Both the position numbers and the translations under genes were made by a program. Under the pieces are notes generated by a model that saw only the letters and a list, made by a program, of their open reading frames with translations, was not told the DNA's origin and searched no databases. Positions 1 through 10,600 of a stretch of DNA of 64,000 nucleotides are shown here, piece after piece (position 1 is the stretch's first letter; each line of letters begins with the position of its first letter). The stretch is from Pectinophora gossypiella (lineage: Eukaryota > Arthropoda > Insecta > Lepidoptera > Gelechiidae), in contig NC_065427.1 of NCBI RefSeq assembly GCF_024362695.1, forward strand, positions 186,001 through 250,000. The letters are read 5' to 3'.

Positions 1-1929
1 GTATGTTGGTATTCACTTCACGGATTGGAAGGTCAGACAGGCAGTCATTTTTTATGTAGAAAAAACCGGGCTTGTCAAATTTTCAGGTTAGGTTAGATAA
101 GCGGACCCCGTGAAAAACGAGATAATAACTTACTAGGGTGATGCCGATCGTTAGGTAAGGGCGTTAAAAATCTTTAGACAAGACACTTCATGTCGCACAT
201 ACAAGTCATAGGTAGATAAGCAAAGCTCATAAGAAAGGTCCATGCTTCATATTGTAGGTAAAGTCGTCGTTTACCGCAGTGTAGCAGCTCTAGAAATAGT
301 TTGAACGTTCAGTTATCGTAAAAAGTAATGCGGCGTGTTTCTGCCGCGCGACACAATTAAAGCTGCACCGAGCGACGCCGCGTACTCACTGCACCACGCC
401 GCTACTGTCACAGCTGAAGATTACAAAATATCGTGCCAGCGTGATTCCCTAAGGTAATACAAGTTGTCATCAGGCCATAGAATAAAGAATAATCTACATA
501 TAGAACGGTAACTCTCTGCCCCGTACCAATTCAAGTCAGACGCCGAACTAGATTTACCTCACCCCTTTGCTCCTGACTCGCTCATACTTAAGTAAGTGCA
601 TTATAAGACGGTACACGCTGTCATCATGTATTCTACAAAAAATACTTATACACTTACCTACTTATACATACTTAATTACTTACATATTAAATAATATATT
701 AATAAAAAGATCTTCGAAGACATAAGTAAATCGGTGGACACCGTTGACGAAAGGACAGCGACATAATTGCTTGTAGAAAATCGACACCTCTTTGCTGCTG
801 CTTGCAATGAAACACTTCTTCTTTGTTCTAACTCAAATCGTTTAGTAGATGCGACTTTCAAGTGTTTACCTCATACAGTGTGTACACAGGTTGCGCAGGG
901 TATGTGGTGTAAAAATGTCCCGCCGCGACAACGGCCCCGTGTCGACTGCAGCGGCCACATTTGGCACGCCACCCTGCCCCGTACATTGCGATATTTTTTA
1001 ACAACTACTTGTACACACACCCTACTCTGAACACTACAAAATACTTACTCGAATAAATAAACGAATGCTTATAACGTACTTCCTTAACTTTATAGACAAA
1101 TTATATTAATTACCTAAAAGTGTTATTACAAGTGCACTGCATTTGACCCGCAAGTGAGCTGCAAAATTTCAATAAGTACTTATTGCTTTTTTATTTGGTT
1201 CGCATAACTGCATGCAAAAAATGCAGGTAGCAAAGATTTTCAAGTAGGTGACATTAAAAGATAAGATTTTACGTCTTTTGAAGATTACTTTCTTGTACCT
1301 TTCCACGGTAGGTTAAATTCAGGCTCTATAAATACTTATCTAAAATTATAACAGCAGTTAATTCATTAAAGTTGTGGTATCAATAATCCGAGACAACATG
1401 GTATCAGTGCGATACACTACAATATTGTTAGTTGAATTGTTTTAAACAATCAATTTGCCTTGTGTACAATAAACTACTCGTATTAAATTAATCAACAATA
1501 ATGAATTACTTAAATTTTATTTTATTCAAGCGAACCAGTAATACTTTTAATGAATAAAAAAATGTATCACACAAAACTTGAATTTGATCATCATTATTTA
1601 ATCAATCCTGATGCGTTTGCCGTTGATTGGTGCGCACACAATTTACCCAATGCTATTTACCGTATTGTGTACATAAACTAATTTCAAGTCAACCTAACGA
1701 ATTAAAGTAATTTAATACAATAGACACAAATGATAAACACAAGAATGAAAATGCAAATCAAATACATGAAGACTTTAATGAGAGTGGAAGTGCGAAAGTG
1801 GTGTGTCAGGATCGTAGTAAGTGGAACTCCGTGGTCTCTGCGACCTTCACGGGCAATAGGCGTGATCCTATGTATGTGTACACATATTGTAATTGAAAAG
1901 ACGGGAGGAATCTACCCCCATTGCCCCAT
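1..1929. other. Intergenic, no gene recognised
   Basis: AT-rich sequence with only short chance ORFs on both strands. A GC-richer patch lies near 330-420. I see no domain, splice-supported exon or clear transposon end. Confidence 0.5.
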
Positions 1930-3184
<1,255 letters not shown>

Positions 3185-3720
3185 ATATAAATGGTTTTGT
3201 CATAATTTTAATTATCATAATCCTTTTTGCATAACGTTTTTTAGCATAATACTACTTTCCCATAATAACATCTAGGAATACTGGTTTGTTAGGTATAACT
3301 TAATTTTGGACTAATATTTGTTGGTATAAATTTGATTCGCATATAAATAGGTATCCATAATTCTTTTTTAGAATAATAGTGTTTTGTCATAACTTTTACA
3401 AGGCATAACAGTAGGTTATCTTACACACGAAAAGTATACTGAATGATGACCAACAGCATGAAATAGAGTCAAAAAATATGAAAGTGACAATCATGAACCA
3501 AATGCAGCCAAGGAAAAAGTAAGTTTCGGAAATGTTCAAAGTTGTGCCAAAACTTTTCTTATTCGGAGTATAGTTTTTCTGCTTATAATAATTATGCTTA
3601 TATGTCATTAATTATTATGCTTATAGTAATTATGAGTTTCAAAATTATGCTTAAAAAGTTATGACAAATTAATACTATGCGTAACTAATAATAGGACAAG
3701 TAACATTATGCCATGGTAAA
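3185..3720. repeat. Foldback of degenerate ~15-bp gcataat repeats
   Basis: The left arm (about 3199-3409) carries words of the form gcataat/gtcataa/ggtataa at 3199, 3216, 3229, 3244, 3259, 3293, 3323, 3338, 3354, 3371, 3386 and 3402, so steps are 13-17 bases or twice that. The right arm (about 3592-3712) carries the reverse complement (ttatgc, ttatgac) at 3592, 3615, 3630, 3645, 3659, 3675 and 3705, with similar steps. The arms flank about 180 bases of unrelated sequence. This may be a MITE with subterminal motif arrays; I could not define its ends or a target duplication. Confidence 0.6.
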
Positions 3721-4213
3721 TTATTACATAAAATTTTATGAGTAAGAATAGAGAACCACTAACATAGCCTGGAAAGTCCCTCATTGTGCGATATTCTCGG
3801 ATCTTCTTAAGTTTTCCGTCCAGTAACATTACGTGTGTGAGACGCACTCACAAGTGATATATGACTGAGAAAATAGTTTGCAGATTTTAACTTGATAAAA
3901 GAATTTTAAACCACGTCATGAATACGAGGATGCCAGGATTTATAGCTCGAGTTCCACCGAGGTAGAACTTGGAACATAACACCGAAACAAGATCCAAACT
4001 TGAAATACTATACATTCATACTTACATACTTACTTGTTTTTCAACTTAATACCTAGGTACGTGAGAAGAAACGATATATTAGTTGTAAGTAATTTTAAAT
4101 ATTTTTATGTCACGGTTAATAATGTACCTATTCCTGCTTACTTCGTTTATCTCGGGATTTGCTTACGTAACCTGAAGTGTATATAGATATATATACAGAC
4201 ATTATTTAAGCAC
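3721..4213. other. Intergenic, no gene recognised
   Basis: AT-rich, no coding or repeat signature that I can support. Confidence 0.5.
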
Positions 4214-4301
4214 CTTTTTTGACGTGACTTAATGTACATTTGCAGCAAATGACATTAATTATTTAGCCGGCCAAATGGGGAGCGCTGAAAGCTCACCCGG
4301 G
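4214..4301 (-). mobile_element. Jockey-like LINE 3' end fragment
   Basis: The poly(T) followed by gacgtgactta, a degraded 'gccgcagatggcatt' segment and the 'ccggccaaatggggagcgctgaa' segment match the 3' end of the LINE at 56200-56790, in reverse orientation. Only the 3' untranslated end is kept, as expected for 5' truncation during target-primed reverse transcription. Confidence 0.8.
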
Positions 4302-5165
4302 TTTTTTTAAACATACATTTTTAGCAATAATAATACGAATATCTAACAATAAGAATGACCCTTCATAAATACTGTTAGGAACCTGACTAAGATTCCCGAC
4401 CATACACTCCTTTGGTTGTCGGATAAAACCCCAACATTCCTTACAAAAATCTCATTCTTATAGTTACCCGCAAGTGCAAGCGAGACAGAGTAGGTAAAAC
4501 CCAGAGGGGTAAGATCGGCGCACTTTAAAAGCCTTGAAAAAAGAAAAGTTAAGTCGACTCACGCGCACACTGGGGTCAGAACAGAATAACTATGGAAGAA
4601 ACCCTGTGAGTACCTTTCCCTTCGTCGGTATATCATTTGAACCACTGCATTTTAAAATTTCACTAACTTTAGTTATCCAACACATACTAATAAAGTGAAT
4701 GTGAATCTACACTAGCCGGCGTGCGTGTCGCTCGACGTTGTTTGAACAGCTGATTGCATGCGACTGAAAACATTAAAAACAAATCCAGAGAGTGATCCGG
4801 ACACATGATAGTGAAGGATGCTGTTTATATGTGGATTTCTGTGATAAATTAAATATTTATACTTACGCTTGCTTTTTGTATCTTACTTACAAGCAATAAT
4901 AACTGGCTACTTGACAGTTTTCGGATAATTATTTTAAAAATTACAAACGCTTCAATAAGGAATGGAGGAAGCTGGCGACTATCGAAGAGCTATTCCATAT
5001 GGTGAGAAACAGGCACACATCCCATGAGCTGATCGCCTGCCTCCAGTAATGGAAAGGCACGACAACAAGATGTTGTCTTCTGTTAACATAATATGTGGTT
5101 CTGCTCATGCTTCCACGGTTTACAGCCATGATTTGTAACTAAATACTCGTATCAATTCTATACCT
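4302..5165. other. Intergenic, no gene recognised
   Basis: No exon or classified repeat seen. A short stretch near 5055-5105 (gttgtcttctgttaacataa) resembles the 'tgtggctctgccc' repeat family seen near 51080, 52110 and 63200, but is too degraded to annotate separately. Confidence 0.4.
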
Positions 5166-5395
5166 TTTTTTATTGACGTGATTTATTATAGATTTGCCGC
5201 AGATGGCATTAACTACTTGGTCGAACAAATGGGGAGCGCTGAAGGCTCTCACCCGGTACAACGTTTAAGACAACAGGCCTGAGGGTGCCCAGTTGGGCTC
5301 GAACCTCGGCTCAGGGCGTCGTCTGAGAGGAAAAATATTTGAAAGAATTTATCGAACCTAGTGGGTCGATAGCGATAAGCGCGCATTGACGGGTC
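5166..5395 (-). mobile_element. 5'-truncated Jockey-like LINE copy
   Basis: About 230 bases of the LINE 3' region in reverse orientation, starting at a poly(T)-gacgtgattta end and running through the 'gttgggctcgaacctcggctc' and 'gggtcgatagcgataagcg' segments. The order matches the reverse complement of 56545-56790, so it belongs to the same family. No coding sequence is retained. Confidence 0.88.
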
Positions 5396-5421
5396 CGATT
5401 CTATAACTAGACAACATACCT

Positions 5422-5733
5422 AATAAAGAGAAAATTAAATCGAATTTTTTTTGACTCGGACGGGACTTGAACCCGCAGCTTTTGTCAAGCCGGGACGAGT
5501 GTGTTAACCATTACACTACCAGATACTCCTCCCGGCTATGCGAAATTCTTCGATCTATGTATCATCATTAAACCTACGCCGCCGCCATCTATCTAGAATA
5601 TTGATTTATTATCTATTATATTATTATATTTCAATATTTAACATGTAATGGTTAACACTCGTCCCGACTTGACACGAGCTGCGGGTTCAAGTACTGTCCG
5701 AGTCAGATTTTTTCGATTTAATTTTCTTTTTGT
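5422..5733. mobile_element. Foldback element with tRNA-like arms
   Basis: The left arm (5422-5530) and right arm (5641-5733) are inverted copies. Outer ends read aaagagaaaattaaatcga and tcgatttaattttcttttt. Inside each arm is a tRNA-like block: minus strand at 5456-5525, plus strand at 5643-5706. Each holds a box-A-like 'gtgtaatggttaacac' segment and a box-B sequence ggttcaagtcc (ggttcaagtac in the right arm). The element could be two tRNA-derived SINEs inserted head to head or one foldback transposon; the shared outer ends favour the latter. A relative lies at 57033-57312. Confidence 0.7.
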
Positions 5734-6959
5734 CAGTTTACTTAAGCACACGGGTGAGTGCTATAAAAACAGAAATCCTTACCATACCTAATCTTAGGTA
5801 CACGAGCACACTAAAAAAAGTACACAGTACACGCGTACCTACGTTATGAGGAAGATAACAACGTAGGTAATTACTTAAACGTACTGTATACACAGTCCGT
5901 AGTCCCGAATACAGGGGACACCGCCCGCGGCTGCCTAATATTCTTTTAAAGGCTCGTATCAAGACGGTTATTGAATATATGTCTCGAAAGGGCTGTTTTC
6001 AATGGGCAAGGATTTATAAAATCCCCGGCTCGCAATATTGATGGACTTGAGATATCTACTGAGCATCGGGAACACATTATGAATAAATGCTCTTTTCCTC
6101 TACTTTTTGAAGAAATCTTGCGTATATCTGAGATTGACTTTTATTTCTATTGAGATTGAAACGAGTTGACCGCCACGTGTTTGCGGATGTATTGAGTTGT
6201 TTGATGTCGAAATACTTATAAGTACGAGAATAAGTACTTGATACGTTCGCAGTAGACAACAACTTTACATTATATAACATGAGTACTATGCAGTTACAAA
6301 ACACGTCGCAAATTTTTACCGACTTCAAAAAAGGAGGAGGTTCTCAATTCGACCGTATTTTTTTTATGTTTGTTCGGGGATAACTTCGTCGAGTATGAAC
6401 CGATTTTGATAATTCTTTTTTTTACATAAGGAAGTATTATGTAGTAATTCCTTATATATAGATAGTTGTATATCAATGATGTGAACTATGGCGGCTCAAT
6501 AATTACCCTGACGCTAGGGCTCATATGTCAGTTTTTCTTCCTAAGGTTATAAGTTGAACGACCTTACCAAATAAAGATGAAGTTGAATAAAATAAAAAAC
6601 ACACGGCTCGCTCGTAAAGTCACAGATGAGCCAATCCTTTCCACAATCCCTAAAAATTAGTAGTGAATCCTCGTTTGAGGCGGGGCGAGTCACGCTCATC
6701 GGGTGAAGGCTAATTTGCCATTTGAATGAAAACCACGATCTTAATTAAACTTTGGTGGCGGCTGCCAGCGCTGGCAATTCGCTCTTTACCTTATGTTCTC
6801 AACTCGCTTACAACTATGTAGTCAATTTGTCCTCAAAGGCTAACATTACACTAAAACTTGAAATGCCCTGAAGTAGTTATTTATTACAATATACATGTTA
6901 CATGGGACTTAAACATAGCTGGCGTAGACTGGGTGTATACGTATACTATACAGGCAGAG
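5734..6959. other. Intergenic, left flank of the BEL insertion
   Basis: No gene seen. A 45-base piece at about 6488-6530 (ggcggctcaataattaccct) matches the tail of the SINE at 16237-16565. The last five bases, cagag at 6955-6959, are the left target duplication of the BEL element. Confidence 0.5.
6955..6959. other. Left target-site duplication of BEL element
   Basis: cagag here is repeated at 14512-14516 just outside the other LTR. A 5-bp duplication fits BEL/Pao integrase. Confidence 0.9.
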
Positions 6960-7362
6960 TGTTTGTGTTGTGGTAAAGATAGCTTCGATAGCTCCAGTGG
7001 TGTACGTAAACATAGGTCGCGTTGGTTGTTTGAGCGAAAAGGGCGGTTATACAAAAATATCCTACAGACAAGTAACAGAGGGAAGGTGGGAAAAACTTAC
7101 AGATGCGCTGCAAAACGGAGATTTATATCCCCGGGGATACCGTTGCTCGACGAGGGCCCTCGGAGATGATGATTCAGATGGCTGCGTGCACTTTTATGAT
7201 GATAATTGTATTTTGTTTGGTCGGCCGGCACTCTCACGCACGGTTGTTGAAACAAGAAGAGAATGAATGATTCGGAAATTTGAGTGAGCGTGTTCGATGA
7301 ATGAATGAGCGCCGCCGGGTGATAGGAAAGGGTAGGAAGCGGGAATGTCTGATACTTGAACA
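6960..7362 (-). repeat. BEL 3' LTR
   Basis: The 403 bases match 14109-14511 with no difference that I could see. On the element's sense strand the repeat starts tgttcaag and ends acacaaaca. ORFs inside the LTR are not genes. Confidence 0.96.
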
Positions 7363-7374
7363 TTTTCCCCCCCC
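7363..7374 (-). promoter_or_regulatory. BEL polypurine tract
   Basis: On the sense strand this reads ggggggggaaaa and directly abuts the 3' LTR (tgttc...). It is the expected primer site for plus-strand DNA synthesis. Confidence 0.92.
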
Positions 7375-7638
7375 GCTGGCGAAATTTTGAGCCAGAAAGG
7401 CAATCAAAATCTTCACATTTGTTCACTCCAGCCACCAACAGAGTAAATTTGATAGACTATGATATGATGAGTTCTGTGTGACTGAATGTAAACTGATATG
7501 ATGTGTGATAGAAATGATAAATATGCAATTATGATACATTATGATAAGTGTGATTTTTTGAAAAGAAATGTTAACATTGAAAATATACATATGATAAATA
7601 ATAGAATGTCAAAATATTGCCAAGTTAACAGAGAATGT
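7375..7638 (-). other. BEL 3' untranslated region
   Basis: 264 bases between the polyprotein stop and the polypurine tract. It is rich in 'atgataa' words and holds no envelope or accessory frame. Confidence 0.7.
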
Positions 7639-10600
7639 TTAGTCATATCCATCTGGGATAGGACAAAGCTTCACAAGAGGCCGTGTAATGACACCCTGTG
7701 TAGTCCTGACACTGGCGGAGCGGGCTATACCATCACGACCAGTGCACAGAGCAATGATGCGACCGAAGCGCCATCGCAAAGGATGCGTCAATTCGTCTTT
7801 GATAATAACGAGCTGGTCAGGTTTAACAGTACCAATGGGTTTTGTCCATTTCAAGCGTTGTGATAGTGTGGTAAGATATTCAGCGTGCCATCTTGACCAG
7901 AAGTCTTGATGCATGCGTTGAATAAGCTGCCAACGCGTGAGTCGATTCACTTGTATGTTAGTGTAATCTGGTGTTGGCAATGTAGTGAGAGGAGCCAGAG
8001 TCAAAAAGTGACCTGGAGTAAGTACTGTCAAATCATTGGGGTCCGTACTAAGTGGGCATAAGGGCCTCGAATTTAGTACGGACTCCACCTGAGTCAGAAG
8101 TGTATTTAATTCTTCGTATGTTAACGTTTGTATACCGATAACACGATAAAGGTGAGTTTTAACAGACTTGACGCCTGCTTCCCACAGGCCCCCGAAGTGT
8201 GGTGCTCCTGCAGGATTGAATTTGAATTCAATGCGCTCTGTTTCACAAGCTGTACGCATGAGATCTGATAATTGAGACTGAGCTCCTTTAAAATTGGTGC
8301 CACAGTCACTATGAATTGTATTGCACCTACCGCGTCGGGCAATGAACCTACGGAGGGCTGCCAAAAATGATTCCGTTGATAAATCGGATGCTAATTCCAA
8401 ATGGAGTGCCTTCGTAGCGAAGCATACGAAAAGACACAAATATGCTTTCGTGGTGCGAGCACCGCGATATCGTTGAAATGTGATATTAAAAGGACCTGCA
8501 TAATCACAGCCCACTGACTGGAATGCTTTGATTTGAGTAATGCGAGCCTTTGGTAAGTCTGCCATTTCAGGCTGAAAAGCAATCGGCTTCACACGGAAGC
8601 AACGATAACATTTTGATATAACATGATTAATAGCTCGTCTTGGTGATAAAATCCAAAAATTTTGGAGCAATAAATACTGCAAGGTCTGTAGACCAGGATG
8701 AAAGTTTTCATTGTGAACGCATTGAATGATAAGTTGTGTTAAGCGGTGTTTACGCGGAAGTAAAGCAGGATGCTTTGAGTTATATTCAAGCTCAGAACGA
8801 GCAAGCCTCCCCCCCACGCGCAAAACGCCTGTTTGATCTAAAAATGGATTAAGCTTCCTAAATTGCTTTGATAAAGGACGACCTGAACGGAGGTTGTGAA
8901 TTACCTCGCTAAACTCAGAGCCCTGAACATGTATCACGAGAACCATGAGAGCATTATGCAGCTCAGTCTCTGTTAAGTGGGCAGACTCAGAGCGCTGATT
9001 TTTACGCAGAGCCTCAATAAAACGCCTGCAATAGGCAAAAATGCGCTGTATCTTGCGCAGGGATGAATGTTTGTTGATCAACTGATCAATTACGGCAGGA
9101 TCTTCGATGGTAGAGGTTGTTATCAGAGTTGTCAAGGTACGTTTCTCACACACCACATCCTGATTTGATTCTAATGATGATTTTTCAGTTACAGGTTCGC
9201 TGGGCCAGTGGTCTTCGTCTTCAGTTAACCATTCCGGGCCTGTCCACCACAGGTCGTGACTGATGAGATCATCTGGTATTAAGCCACGGCTGGCACAGTC
9301 CGCTGGATTTTGTTTCCCAGGAACATGACCCCACTTGGCATTAGGCACTTTGCGTTGGATGTTAGATATGCGGTTGCCGACGAACACTTTAAAGTTTGAT
9401 GATTTGGACTTGATCCAAGCCAGGACTATCATAGAATCAGACCAGGCGTAAACGCCGTCTATGTTGATGATGTTAGAAAAGATGTTCAAGACATAATGCA
9501 TGAGATCTGCGAGCAATGAGGCACCGCATAATTCGAGCCTTGGAAGAGTCCTGCGTTTGGTAGGTGAAACGCGTGATTTTGCGCTTACCAAAGCGATATG
9601 ATAATGATTTTGAGCATTAGTGGAACGGAGATATACAACACCCGCATATCCAGCCTCACTCGCGTCGCAGAAACCGTGAAGTTGATAAGTGACTGCGTCG
9701 TCCCGCGTGATGCGTCTCGGGATGTGAAGTTGCAAAAGATTGGGGAGCTGTGAAATATACTTCGTCCAAAGTTGATTGATTTCGTCGGGTACTGGATCGT
9801 CCCACGAAGAACCCAAGAGCCACAAACGTTGAATAAGATGCTTTGCTAAAAATGTTAATGGTGTTAAAAGACCAATCGGATCATATATGCGTGCAAGCTC
9901 CGAAAGCATTGTACGCTTGGTACAATCACGTGATATCTGATTGACTTGATAATTGAAAATGTCTTGAGATGAATTCCAGGCTAACCCGAGAACTTTCACG
10001 AATTGGGTATCACTGTCAAAAGTCACGTCTGGAACCGCCTTGTGATCTTCTGGTACGTCTTGTAGCACAGCTGAGTGGTTGCTGGACCACTTCCTGAGCT
10101 CGAAGCCTGCAGAACCCATAATGTTAACGAGCTGGTGCTTGATCTCCAAAGCCTGGTGAGTATCTTGAGCGCCAGTGACGACGTCATCGACGTACAGATC
10201 GTTAAGCAGAACTTCTGCAGCAGCAGGGAAAGCTGTCTGCTCGTCTTCGGCCAGTTGGTGCATGCTACGTATAGCCAAGTACGGCGCTGATGATACGCCG
10301 AACGTAACTCGATTGAGACGGTACTCCTGGATTGATTGATCAGGTGAACTTCTGAACAGGATACGTTGATAATCACGATGTTCTTTCGCGACTATAATCT
10401 GCCGGTACATTTGTCGTACGTCAGCAGTGAAGACAATGGCATGGAGTCGAAAGCGCAAAATGATGTTACTGATATCAGCTTGAAGCTTGGCACCGGTCAG
10501 CAGAGTGTCATTCAAAGAGACGCCGTTCTTGTCTTTATTGGAGGCGTTGTAGACGACCCGAAGCCTTCCAGGCTTAATAACTGCGTGATGTGGTATATAG

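Noticed and set aside
6858..7266. LTR ORFs as a gene (also 14022-14415)
   Set aside because: They lie within the LTRs and are identical because the LTRs are.
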